A stretch of 64,000 nucleotides of DNA from Sambucus nigra. Taxonomy: Eukaryota > Streptophyta > Magnoliopsida > Dipsacales > Adoxaceae. The stretch covers positions 692,307,702 through 692,371,701 of the forward strand of contig OX422208.1 in the NCBI GenBank assembly GCA_949130495.1, given 5' to 3'. The position numbers and the translations under genes are program-made. Shown here one piece after another: positions 1 to 9,773 of this stretch; the first letter of the stretch is position 1, and the number at the start of each line of letters is the position of its first letter. The notes under the pieces are model-generated. The model was not told the DNA's origin and searched no databases. It saw nothing but the letters and a program-made list of their open reading frames with translations.

Positions 1-1742
1 CTATTTCAGCTACACCTCCCTGGTCCTCCCCCACCAATTGTAGAAGAAGAAGAGGATGAGGCTATCTCTGATGAATCTTCCATGGCCATGGGTGATCAAG
101 TCCCTGCCTCTCTACCTTATGCCAACGAGGACATTTCTTCCATGCTTCCTCCTCCTGAGAAAATTTCAACTCCTGCTGATCAAGCTGCTGTTACCATCGA
201 GCAACCAAGCTCCTCGTCCCAGCCTCCCGATAAAGTCTTGGGAGACAAGGAAAAGGTGTGAAGTTGTTCGGTATCATTTCTATCTTTCATTATCATTTGT
301 AATCAAACAATGTAATCTTTTTATGATCTAATAAAATACATCTTTGTTCTTCTCTGTTGTTGATGATTTGTTTTTGTTGACTGTTGTCTCCTCTTCATTA
401 GTTTATGGCCAGGATGGAATTGCTATCTGCCAATGATACAAAACTGATACAGAAATGTCACGAATACTATAAGGCTGGTCACACAGAGCTAAGTGTATCA
501 GAAATTGCTGACATCCTTGGCCATGATGCTTCAGAACAGGCAATTGAGGCTTATCGGTACTTGAAAGCTTTACTTGATCGAGATGTGGCCAATAACGTGG
601 CCTACTATGAATTGATCGAGGAGCTTCATTGTACCTTAGAAGATCTTCAGAATCAACACAATGAATCAACTGCCTTGTTGCACAAGGAATATGAGAATAG
701 GTATCAACAGCTTTCCTCTGAGACAGCTCACAAAAAGATCATCGTTGGGTATGATGTTAGGGAGAGAACCCTAAAAGGTGAAGTTGAGGCCTGCAGACAG
801 ATCGCCGAGCTGCTGGAACATGAGAACAACAATTTATAAAAAAAGTTGGCACAATATGAGTCTGCAGCTTCATCCTCTGCTGCCTTGGTACCGGTCACTG
901 ATGAAGGATTCTCATTCTTAGAGGTTGAAAATGCCAAATTAAGGCAAGAATTGGATACGTTAAGAAAGTCAGGTGTTTCTACTACTGCTCGGGGACGAGG
1001 AAGAGGGTCTCGTGGGTAAGGAAGAGCTGTTCAAAATGTTGTCGAGGAGCAAAGTTCTCCACCTGCTCGGAGTCGATCAAGAGTTCTCAGCCGTAATGTT
1101 GAAGAAGCTCGCACTCAGTCTACTTTGGAAACTCAAGCGTTCCAATTGAATGCAAAAGATCGTGCTTTGTCTGAAATGTCCAAGAAAAACCTATCTTTGG
1201 AAGATCAACTTACTGCGACGAAGTCTGCTTTGAATAATAAAGATGTTTTTGCCAGGAGCCTTCACGAGCAACTAGAGAGAATAACTTTCCAATTCCACAA
1301 ACAACCTCGTGAGTTTTGGATGGCAGGCTACAATAAAGCCCTTTGTCACTTGGATGCTCGCCTTGAAAATGCCAATAATGAAGGTTATAAACAGGGATGG
1401 TTGAACGCACTGGGTGTGTTAAAGCTAGAGCAGGGCCATTATTTATGGGATTATCATGCTCCTGGGCTACTAGACTTGCCTGTACCGCCTTATAAACTGG
1501 ACATGGAATGGATCCCAGCTCGTGCTATTCCTCGGAGCTTAATTTCAAAATATCTTGGTGACTATAGTCTTCATTCTCAGATTGAATTATCTCGTCCCGA
1601 GCATCTCTTGGATACTCCTTCAGTAATGAATGTTAGAATGTTGAGGGACTTGAATTTTATCAATTCTCCCCAAACATTAAATGATCCTCCTACTGGCGAG
1701 GAACCTGTATCGAAGGCTGAGGGGAAAAAACCAATAGAATAG
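1..1742 (+). pseudogene. Antisense gene of element A: spliced coiled-coil protein, 5' end outside the window
   Basis: This gene runs opposite to the retrotransposon and ends tail to tail with pol. Exon 1 (to 255) is open in frame 1 and encodes an acidic, Pro/Ser-rich segment. A convincing T-rich intron follows (256-401, GTGTGA...TTAG, 146 bp) and both junctions are phase 0. Exon 2 (402-1742) encodes an alpha-helical, heptad-rich protein with an Arg/Gly patch and a tryptophan-containing C-terminal part. The frame is interrupted only by TAA at 837-839 and TAA at 1017-1019. Tat elements are known to carry such antisense frames (for example gene 23 of Grande); their function is not established. 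I recognise no catalytic domain. The reading frame and intron are directly visible; a structural or regulatory role would be speculation. Confidence 0.75.
256..401 (+). other. Intron in the antisense gene of element A
   Basis: GT at 256 and AG at 400-401 bound a T-rich 146-bp stretch that contains in-frame stops. The flanking reading frames join in phase 0. Length and composition are typical of a plant intron. It lies on the strand opposite to gag-pol. Confidence 0.7.
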
Positions 1743-2317
1743 GATTTTCAATGTAATAGTTAGCAAACATATGTAACATGTAATTTATTTTGAATTTTAA
1801 TGAAAGACTTTCATTTTCTGTTTGCAAATCTGTATTACTATTCTTTTGTACTTGTCTAACACTTTTACATCTGTGCATATGTATCTGTTAAAAAGATAAC
1901 AATTTTGAGCTGTTCATCAACCAACTTAGTAATAAACAGTTACAAGTATCAAAAATGTTGTTCGATCACTTAATAATAAAGTAATGAGTATAAAAATGTT
2001 TAAAATTTTTCCAACCAACCAAGGTTGTTAAATTGTGCTCGTCGACCAATTATAGTTAGTGAGAGTTTATACCCTACTAACCATACTTGGTAAATTTTTG
2101 TCTTTTTCATAAAATGTGTCCGACCAACTAGGTTGATGGACCCTCCTCGTCAATAAGTTCTCCTCGTTGACCAACTACAATTAGTGGGTTTTTATCCCCG
2201 ACCAACTATACTTGGCTCAGTTTGGAATATTTTGTATTTTCTGGAATGATTTTACCTTCTGACCAACTTGTTGGCATATTTTGTTTCTTAACCAGCCAAA
2301 ATTGGCATTTTAAGAAT
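1743..2317. repeat. Noncoding spacer with degenerate short dyads
   Basis: No gene is seen. The first part is the AT-rich 3' flank of the antisense gene. From about 2010 there are spaced, diverged copies of a CCAAC...GTTGG motif (for example near 2262-2276, CCAAC-TT-GTTGG). They look like old members of the array that follows. Confidence 0.55.
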
Positions 2318-2850
2318 GTTGTTCTCGCCCTTTTACCATCCAAAGTTGGTCGTGGGTTTGAACTATTAGGTTCTTTCGAACTATCTTGTCCACAAGCTCT
2401 TTTACCAACCGAAGTTGATCACGCAAGTGTACGCCTCCTAACCAAAGAAGTATAATTTGTTCTCGTTATTTTACCAACCGAAGTTGATCACGCTTGAACT
2501 ATCTGGTTCTTTCGAACTATCTTGTCCACAAGCTCTTTTACCAGCCGAAGTTGATCACGCAAGTGTACGCCTCCTAACCAAATGAGTATAATTTGTTCTC
2601 GCTATTTTACCAACCGAAGTTGATCACGCTTGAACTATCAGGTTCTTTCGAACTATCTTGTCCACAAGCTCTTTTACCAATCGAAGTTGATCACGCAAGT
2701 GTACGCCTCCTAACCAAAGGAGTATAATTTATTCTCGCTATTTTACCAACCGAAGTTGATCACGCTCGAACTATCAGGTTCTTTCGAACTATCTTGTCCA
2801 CAAGCTCTTTTACCAACCGAAGTTGATCACGCTTGAACTATCAGTGTAGT
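2318..2850 (-). repeat. Tandem array of 135-138 bp units in the 3' region of element A
   Basis: Three full copies (start points near 2318, 2456 and 2592) and a partial fourth (2728-2845) repeat with a period of 135-136 bp. Each unit contains two sub-repeats about 68 bp apart, centred on ACCAACCGAAGTTGATCACG. Read on the element's strand the sub-repeat encodes DQLRLVK, the same peptide that is repeated inside pol at 4769-4886. Tandem arrays between pol and the 3' LTR are known for Tat/Ogre elements. The similarity to the element's own coding region is what I see directly. Confidence 0.9.
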
Positions 2851-2950
2851 GTATCACACTAGTATTCCCCAAAAAACTTGTAATAAAAGGAAGGAGATGG
2901 TGAAACATCATCGTTTTATTCATAATGAAGGAATTGCTTTACATTTTACA

Positions 2951-5900
2951 TTACTGATAATACTTGCGTAGGTGTTCAGCATTCCATGCATTCTTAAATT
3001 CCTCTCCTTCTAGAGTTGCTATTCGGTAAGTTCCTGGTCGGACAACTTCTGTAACTCGGTAAGGTCCATGCCAGTTGGCTTCAAGCTTATTGTGCTTCTG
3101 AATGACCTTCTTTAGCACATAATCCCCTTCTTTTAAGTTGCATTTCTTCACCCTTTTGTTGTAGAACAGAGCTGTGCGTTGTTGGTAAGCAGCATTCCTA
3201 ATGGCTGCCTCTTCTCTAACCTCCTCGAGCATGTCCAAATCTAATCTTCTCATCAAGTCACTGACTGGGGAATTGAAATTTAGCACTCTGTGTGTTGGGA
3301 GACCCAACTCAGCAGGTATTACAGCCTCACTTCCAAATGCCAGCATGTATGGTGATTCTCCAGTTGCTGCTCGGGGAGTTGTTCGGTAAGCCCACAATAC
3401 TGACTGTAGCTCATTAATCCAATTAGCTTTAGCCTCACTTAGCCTCTTCTTCAAACCATTTAGTAGCGTTCTGTTTGTCACCTCAGTCTGCCCATTGCTT
3501 TGAGGATGTCCTGGTGCTGAATGGGTCTTCAGGATATTTGATTGTTGACAATAGGCAGCAAACTCCTCGTTGTTGAATTGTGTTCCATGGTCTGTGATGA
3601 AGGCATGAGGGAGACCATATCGACAGATGATATTCTTCCAGACAAAATGGTATACCTTCTCGTACGTCATATTGATAAGGGGTTCAGCCTCTACCCACTT
3701 AGTAAAATAATCTACTGCGACGACGAGGTACTTGAATCTTCCTCGAGTGGTCGGCAATGGTCCAACCAAATCAATTCCCCACATGGAAAATGGCCAAGGG
3801 GAAGTTATGGGTGTCAAAAAAGCTTGTGGAGTTCGTCGGATGGAGGAAAAACGTTGGCACTTGTCACATTTCTTAGCATAGGCTATACAATCAGCCCTCA
3901 TCATCGGCCAGTAGTATCCTTGCGTCGTCATTCTTTGCAAAAGTGTCCGACCTGCCACATGTGCTCCACAAGACCCTTCATGGATCTCTTCAATCAATTC
4001 TTTCACCTCGGAGGGGTGTACACATCTCTGCAAACCTACCATAATTCCTCGTCTATAGAAAACACCATTAGTTAGTACATACCGAGCAGCTTTAAACTTC
4101 AATTTCTTTGCCGCGAGCTTATCCTCTGGCAATTCTCCCTCTTCAATATATGCCCTGATGGGATCCATCCAAGATGGTCCTAAATCAAGGGTAATAACAT
4201 TCATCGTCAGGTTTTCATCTATGCTCCGACTTTCCAGTACTTCAATTGGTATCGTTCTTCGCAGCTCGGTACGAGTAGCTGATGCTAGTCGGGCCAGTGC
4301 GTCTGCTTGTGCATTTTCTATTCTGGTTATTCTGATCAACTGAATGGCATCAAATTCTGCCAACAATTCCATTACCTTTGCATGATACTTGACCATTAGT
4401 TCTCCTTTAACCGCATATGTTCCCATCACCTGATTCACAATTAATTGAGAATCACTGAATACCATCACTTGTTGTGCTTCCATAATCTTTGCTAAATTAA
4501 GACCTGCTATCATGGCCTCATACTCAGCCTCATTATTGGAGGTTTTGAATTGAAATCGCAAGGCATATTCTATATCAATCTCGTCTGGGGTTTTTAAAAC
4601 AATCCCTGCTCCACAACCTGATGTGCAAGATGACCCATCTACATACAATCTCCATGTAGGTAACTCGTGTTCAAATTTCTTATCCAATAGAGTTCCTCGG
4701 TGGAATATCTGCTGTTCTCTTCCATCCTCCCCTGTTAATTTTCGCTCCTCGTCGACCATCTCTTCTCGCCCTTTTACCAACCGGAGTTGGTCTGGGTTTG
4801 AATTTGATGATCTTTCTACATCCACAAGCCCTTTTACCAACCGGAGTTGGTCTGGACTTATGTCTGTTGATCCTGTAACATCCACAGGTTGATCCGTGAG
4901 CACTTTTTGTTCCTCGTGGGTATCAGGATATGTAAACTCTGCTATAAAATATGCTACAGCTTGCCCTTTCAATGATGATCGGGGTTCATACATAATATCA
5001 TATTCACCGAGCTCTATTGCCCAGTACATCAGTCTCCCTGACTTTTCTGGCTTATGAAGGGCTTGTCTCAATGGCATGTCGGTATAAACGACGATGGTAT
5101 GAGCTTGAAAATATGGCCTCATTCTTCTACTTGCTTCAATTAATGCCAATGCCAATTTTTCTAACTTTGGGTACCTAATCTCTGCACCTCGGAAAGCCTT
5201 ACTTGTGTAATAAATTGGCTTCTGGACTCCATTCTCCAATCTGATCAATGTTGAGCTGACTGCATGCTCTGATACTGCCAGGGATAAGTACAACTTTTCT
5301 CCCGTTATTGGCCTTGACAACAGTGGAGGTGTTCCCAGATATTTTTTCAAGTCTTGAAAGGCTCTTTCACATTCGTCATTCCACTCGAAAGTTTTTCGAA
5401 GTGTTTTGAAGAATGGTAAGCATCTATCTGTTGCTCGAGATACAAATCTGTTGAGCGCTGCAACTCGTCCTATAAGACTCTGCAATTCTTTCTTTGTTGT
5501 TGGAGATCGCAACCCTAAAAGAGCTTTGATCTTTTCTGGATTTGCTTCAATGCCTCGCTGGTTGACAATGTACCCGAGAAACATTCCTTCTCGTACTCCA
5601 AATGTGCACTTCGTCGGGTTGAGCTTCATCGGGTATTTATCTAGTTGATCAAAAGTCTGACTTAAATCAACTAGATGGTCAGCAGCTTTCTTGCTTTTTG
5701 TCAACATATCATCGACATAGACTTCCATATTGCAACTGATTTGTTCGGCAAAAACCTTGTTCATCAGCCGCTGGTATGTCGCTCCTGCATTTTTCAAACC
5801 AAAAGGCATAACATTATAACAATAAGTACCCCTAGGGGTAATAAAAGAAGTACTCTCCCTGTCTTCAGGTTTCATCTTGATCTGGTTGTAGCCTGAATAA

Positions 5901-6316
5901 GTGTCCATGAAGCTGAGCAGCTCGTGCCCAGAGGTAGCATCCACTAACTGATCAATTCTGGGTAATGGAAAGTGGTCCTTTGGGCAGGCCTTGTTGAGAT
6001 CAGTGAAATCAACACACATTCTCCATTTATTGTTTTTCTTCTTTACCATCACCACATTTGCCAACCAGTCCGGGTATTTCACATCTTCAATGAATTGAGC
6101 TTTCTGGAGCTTGTCGACCTCCTCTTGAATAGCTTGATTCTTCTCGGGGCTAAATACCCTTCTTCTCTGCTTTACAGGCTTGATCTCCTTATCCACATTG
6201 AGCTCGTGACATAAGAAGTTTGGATCTATTCCTGGCATGTCCTCATGACTCCATGCGAAAGTTTTCTTCCTATTTCTCAAGAAAGTTATCAACTCCTGCT
6301 TTATTAAAGCATCCAA
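2951..6316 (-). CDS. pol: Element A pol: RT, RNase H, archaeal-type RNase H, integrase
   Basis: This is a 1121-codon open frame that makes and inserts element cDNA. RT spans about residues 80-260 with catalytic D138 and the YVDD box at 200-203. A native RNase H (about 310-440) has lost its first acidic residue. A linker with two 20-residue repeats (486-518) follows. The archaeal-type RNase H (about 555-680) keeps D560, E598, D622 and D672. The integrase has a zinc-binding domain (H767, H779/H785, C817, C820) and a DDE core (D849, D909, E945). No ATG begins the frame: it is normally part of a gag-pol polyprotein and is now cut off from gag by a frameshift near 6358-6362. It ends about 100 bp before the tandem array. 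The dual RNase H is an established Tat trait. Confidence 0.93.
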   Translation of the reverse strand: MDALIKQELITFLRNRKKTFAWSHEDMPGIDPNFLCHELNVDKEIKPVKQRRRVFSPEKNQAIQEEVDKLQKAQFIEDVKYPDWLANVVMVKKKNNKWRMCVDFTDLNKACPKDHFPLPRIDQLVDATSGHELLSFMDTYSGYNQIKMKPEDRESTSFITPRGTYCYNVMPFGLKNAGATYQRLMNKVFAEQISCNMEVYVDDMLTKSKKAADHLVDLSQTFDQLDKYPMKLNPTKCTFGVREGMFLGYIVNQRGIEANPEKIKALLGLRSPTTKKELQSLIGRVAALNRFVSRATDRCLPFFKTLRKTFEWNDECERAFQDLKKYLGTPPLLSRPITGEKLYLSLAVSEHAVSSTLIRLENGVQKPIYYTSKAFRGAEIRYPKLEKLALALIEASRRMRPYFQAHTIVVYTDMPLRQALHKPEKSGRLMYWAIELGEYDIMYEPRSSLKGQAVAYFIAEFTYPDTHEEQKVLTDQPVDVTGSTDISPDQLRLVKGLVDVERSSNSNPDQLRLVKGREEMVDEERKLTGEDGREQQIFHRGTLLDKKFEHELPTWRLYVDGSSCTSGCGAGIVLKTPDEIDIEYALRFQFKTSNNEAEYEAMIAGLNLAKIMEAQQVMVFSDSQLIVNQVMGTYAVKGELMVKYHAKVMELLAEFDAIQLIRITRIENAQADALARLASATRTELRRTIPIEVLESRSIDENLTMNVITLDLGPSWMDPIRAYIEEGELPEDKLAAKKLKFKAARYVLTNGVFYRRGIMVGLQRCVHPSEVKELIEEIHEGSCGAHVAGRTLLQRMTTQGYYWPMMRADCIAYAKKCDKCQRFSSIRRTPQAFLTPITSPWPFSMWGIDLVGPLPTTRGRFKYLVVAVDYFTKWVEAEPLINMTYEKVYHFVWKNIICRYGLPHAFITDHGTQFNNEEFAAYCQQSNILKTHSAPGHPQSNGQTEVTNRTLLNGLKKRLSEAKANWINELQSVLWAYRTTPRAATGESPYMLAFGSEAVIPAELGLPTHRVLNFNSPVSDLMRRLDLDMLEEVREEAAIRNAAYQQRTALFYNKRVKKCNLKEGDYVLKKVIQKHNKLEANWHGPYRVTEVVRPGTYRIATLEGEEFKNAWNAEHLRKYYQ
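4769..4886 (-). repeat. In-frame 60-bp repeat inside pol, homologous to the 3' array
   Basis: Two units start at 4769 and 4829, exactly 60 bp (20 codons) apart, in the linker between the two RNase H domains. Each carries the perfect dyad ACCAAC-CGGA-GTTGGT and encodes PDQLRLVKG. The stretch matches the 2318-2455 repeat over roughly 95 bp, including the flanking CTCGCCCTTTTACC, TGGGTTTGAA and TCCACAAG blocks. Confidence 0.9.
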
Positions 6317-6333
6317 TGATGAACCTATCTGGG

Positions 6334-8859
6334 TTACTCGTTCAGGGTGCTCGTCGTCCAGATAACATTTTCTGTAGATTCCACCACCTGTCCTTTTACA
6401 AGTTGGGATTCATCTCTGGGATCGAGAGTTTCAATCTCTGTATCTTCTTCCACCTGGTAAGTAGTAGTCTTTTTCCTTGATTCCTCAATCTCCTCTTGCT
6501 CGACAGATGAATAATAGCATTCCCGAGCTACTTTTTGATCACCTTTCACAACTCCTACTCCAAAGTTTGTTGGGAATTTTAAGCATTGATGCACTGTAGA
6601 TGGAACTGCTTCAAACTTTTTCAAACCAACTCTTCCCATGATGATGTTGTAAGCTGACTGCACATTCTTATCCATCACAAAGAAGCATATTCTTTCTGTT
6701 CGACAAGCAGGACAAGTTCCAATGAATATATCCAACTTGATCGTTCCAAGTGGAAAAACTTTCTCGCCAGCAAAACCCAGGAGGGGTCTGTGATATGGTT
6801 CAAATTAAGATAATTTCAGATTCAAACTGTCAAAGCATGAATAATACATGATGTCTGCTGAACTTCCATTGTCTACCAACACCCTTGAAATCACTACTTC
6901 ATTCATCCTCATTTTGATCACCAGAGGATCGCCGTGAGGATAAAGAACACCTGCTAGGTCGTTTTTTGAAAATCCAATGACCAGCTTCTCTTTGTTTACC
7001 TTCCTCGGACGATCGTCCTCGGCCAGATTTATTCGCTGAATATATGAACAAGCTTGAGCCTCTCCAAGGTAAGCCTTTCTTTCTGTAGTAAGGTCTCCTC
7101 CTCCTGCATCTCCTCCTGTAATGACATTACAATCAAATGACCCAAAACGTATAGAAAATACCTCTCGTTCTGGTTGTCTTGGTTTCTTGGGAAGGTCGGG
7201 GTCATCATCTGGATCATCTTCATGGTTTCTCTTCTTTTTCTCTTCTGCTCGACGAGGAGATCTAGACCTCTCTCTAGTTCGGTCGTTATTTTTTCTTTCA
7301 CCTCCCCGATCAACATATTTTTCTAGCTTTCCTCTTCGGATGAGTGTTTCAATCTCGTTCTGAAGAGCTATGCAATTTTTGGTCATGTGACCATGATCTT
7401 TATGAAACTCGCAATATTTATCCTTACTCCTCGAATCAGGGTCTGACCTTAGTTTCTTTGGCCATTTTACCTCCTCGTTGTTCTTGATTTCTTCCAAGAC
7501 ATGATGAATACCCATTTTCAAAGGAGTATAATTGTCGTATTTCTTCAGGACTTCCCATGATGATTTATTATTTCTGGAACGTTTGTCACCGCCATTGCCC
7601 TTATGCTCTTTATTTTTAGACTTGTCGACGTCCACCTTGGTGTCTTTATCCATATTTTTCTTTGCAGCCATATCTTCCTCGGCATTCATGATTTTGGCCG
7701 CTTTTGCCATCAACTCTGGCATAGTTTTAGGTGGATCTTTCGCCAAGGTGTAATACAATTTATTAGGCAACAACCCACTCATCAAGGAGGTGATTGCTGT
7801 CTTTTCTTCGTAATCTATGACTTCCAGCTTCTCGTTATTGAAACGAGTTATGTAATCTCTAATACTCTCACCAGATTTTTGTCTAACACTTAACAAGTGT
7901 GCTACTCATTTTACTGGCTTTGCTCCAAAACAGAAATTGCCAATAAACAACTCGGCCAAATGAAAGAAAGTTAAAATCTTACCCCTAGGAAGATTGTTGT
8001 ACCATATCTGGGCAGCTCCAGTAAGAGTTCCTGAGAACGCTCTGCATTTCATCTCATCGGGGACGACATAGATGTCGGCAACAGGTTGATATTGCTCTAT
8101 GTGAAGAACAGGATCTGTCTTTCCATCATATTTGGGGGTCACTACAGGTGCTTTGAACTTTGACGGTGTAGGAAAATTCACAATGGCCTGTACAAAAGGT
8201 GTTCCTTGAACAAAAGTTCGTTGTAGGGGGTTCTTTGCCTTGGCCATTTCTCCCAATTTATCCTCCAACCGTTGGAGAGATCCTTTCCACGCTTCATTTC
8301 CTTCCTCGGGCCTATTGGTTCGAGCAATTGATCGTTCTGAGGTAGCTTCTTGAGATCTATCTTGACGAGCAGCTGGTCGTGATTGTGCTGATCCTTCTCT
8401 TAGATCTGATGGTTGTCGAAAACTCCTCGACATGGTCTTAGGTGGACTCCTATTCCTCCTAGGGCCTAATCGACTGAAAGGAGACACCCTACTCAGTCTT
8501 TCTAAAGCACTGGGTCTTTCTGGAGAGAGGGTGATATGTTGATCAGTATCTCTAGCCCTTATTGACAAAGTTCGCCCAGGTTGATAAGAGAAATCATCAG
8601 ACTCCTCATTACGACGTGACTCAGTACGCCTGGATCGTGAAGAAAGTAAATAAGTTTGCCTCTGACCACTTTGCTGTCCTGAACGTGCAGGTGCACCGCC
8701 ATGAAGGGTTTGTATGAGTTGTCTCATTATTTCTTGCATGGCGGTTTGTCCTTGAGCCAGATTCGTCATAATCCCGGCTAGATCTGGAGGTGTAGAGGGA
8801 TTCAGAGGATTTCCAGTATTTCCAGCGTTTCGATTGCTAGATTCTGGATTATTCGCCAT
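6334..8859 (-). pseudogene. gag: Element A gag-protease, two stops and a terminal frameshift
   Basis: Gag packages element RNA; the aspartic protease cleaves the polyprotein. The start is the ATG at 8859-8857; the frame is open further upstream but only from non-ATG codons. A Ser/Arg-rich N-terminal region is followed by a Retrotrans_gag-type capsid domain. The zinc knuckle is an unusual CX2HX4HX4C form (around 7360-7410), shared with D. The protease motif VDNGSS lies near 6870. The same frame is interrupted by TGA at 7908-7906 and TAA at 6807-6805. It ends at 6336-6334, where the polyprotein must continue in another frame; one missing base near 6358-6362 would explain this. Element B keeps the same order of domains, which supports reading this as one broken gene. 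Confidence 0.88.
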
Positions 8860-8902
8860 TGATGATGAACGATTTTTGGTGAAAAACGATAGTAACAATC
8901 GT

Positions 8903-8920
8903 TCCCACAGACGGCGCCAA
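8903..8920 (-). other. Primer-binding site of element A
   Basis: On the element's strand TTGGCGCCGTCTGTGGGAA follows the LTR end after a 2-base spacer. Position directly inside the 5' LTR and near-identity with the equivalent sites in B and D support the call. I do not assign the tRNA. Confidence 0.8.
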
Positions 8921-8922
8921 TC

Positions 8923-9487
8923 TGTTGATGTAAAAAATTAGATCGCTCTAATTATTCAATCACAGATAAATAAAATGAGACAAAGATTTTTAAAGTGGTT
9001 CAGCCTTATATGAATGGCCTACGTCCACTGTTATGTTATTGCTGAGTGTTTGAGAATTCTCGAGTATATGTTCTCTCAAGAAATTCCGGTCCCCCGTGAA
9101 TGAGGATGATGCAATGTATTTATAGCCCTGAGGCTCCCGTATGAAGGGTTGATACATTAAATGATATACATATAAAAGGGTAATACATTTAATTCAGCGT
9201 GTGCGTCAAGATAATAAGTATTCAATGAATAGTTGAACTGTTGATTATCTGGCAATCGATACTGGGACCGAGATGCAGCTCGGACCGCCTTTGTTGCTCG
9301 TTACTCAAGAGTTCCTCGGAGCGCTGGAGTATCTCGGAGTGTTATAATTCCTTGAGGTATCCTTGTTGCTCGGAGCGAACATGACTTGGTCGGGGAAATA
9401 AACTTCCTCGTTGCTATTGTGCCACATAGATTGACACGTATCTTCTTATTATTCGTCCATATCAGCATATTAATTTTGGTATCAACA
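8923..9487 (-). repeat. 5' LTR of element A (565 bp)
   Basis: On the element's strand it begins TGTTGATACC and ends TACATCAACA, immediately before the primer-binding site. It contains a TATA box. The terminal ~200 bp resemble the LTR remnant of element B at 9488-9701 but run in the opposite direction. Confidence 0.85.
9117..9125 (-). promoter_or_regulatory. TATA box of LTR A
   Basis: CTATAAATA on the minus strand, about 195 bp before the LTR end, is the expected core promoter of the gag-pol transcript. Confidence 0.6.
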
Positions 9488-9701
9488 ATCCCTTTCATCA
9501 AGGGCAAGGTTGAACGAATTTTGGGATATTCTCATCTACAAGAGTAACTAGTTTTCTGTAACCACAAACACCAATAAATTAATAGTGGACGTATGATCTC
9601 TTCCATAGCTGAACCAATTTAAATATCTCTTTCATTATTTATTATTACATATTTTATTTGTAATTAGAAAATTAGATCAAGTCTAGTTTTTTACATCAAC
9701 A
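9488..9701 (+). repeat. 5' LTR remnant of element B
   Basis: It ends TACATCAACA directly before the primer-binding site, and its last ~110 bp align with the last part of LTR A (shared GTGGACGTA and GCTGAACCA blocks). The first part of the LTR is missing, consistent with insertion of A into it. Confidence 0.7.
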
Positions 9702-9703
9702 GA

Positions 9704-9722
9704 TTGGCGTCGTTTGTGGGAA
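9704..9722 (+). other. Primer-binding site of element B
   Basis: TTGGCGTCGTTTGTGGGAA, two mismatches from the site of element A and at the same 2-base spacing from the LTR end. Confidence 0.75.
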
Positions 9723-9773
9723 CGTGTTTCTAATTGTCGTTCTTACTCTTACATACTATTATTATAAAGCACA

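Larger units (their letters stand above)
1..9487 (-). mobile_element. Element A: Tat-lineage Ty3/gypsy LTR retrotransposon, 3' LTR beyond the left edge
   Basis: On the minus strand the order is 5' LTR (9487-8923), primer-binding site, gag, protease, RT, RNase H, archaeal-type RNase H, integrase, tandem array and an opposite-strand gene reaching the window edge. A second RNase H and an antisense gene after integrase are established hallmarks of the plant Tat group (Tat, Grande, Retand, Ogre). It is broken by two stop codons and one frameshift in gag/protease, but its RT-to-integrase frame is open over 1121 codons, so it is the youngest-looking element here. Its right edge abuts the truncated LTR of element B, so A probably inserted into that LTR. 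The second target-site copy lies outside the window. Confidence 0.9.

Noticed and set aside
3542..4075. 177-codon plus-strand open frame opposite the integrase of A
   Set aside because: It lies fully opposite conserved integrase codons, has no motif and no promoter; it is a shadow of pol.
8857..8898. Longer gag start at 8898
   Set aside because: It would start at a TTG codon; the ATG at 8859 aligns with the starts of related gag proteins.
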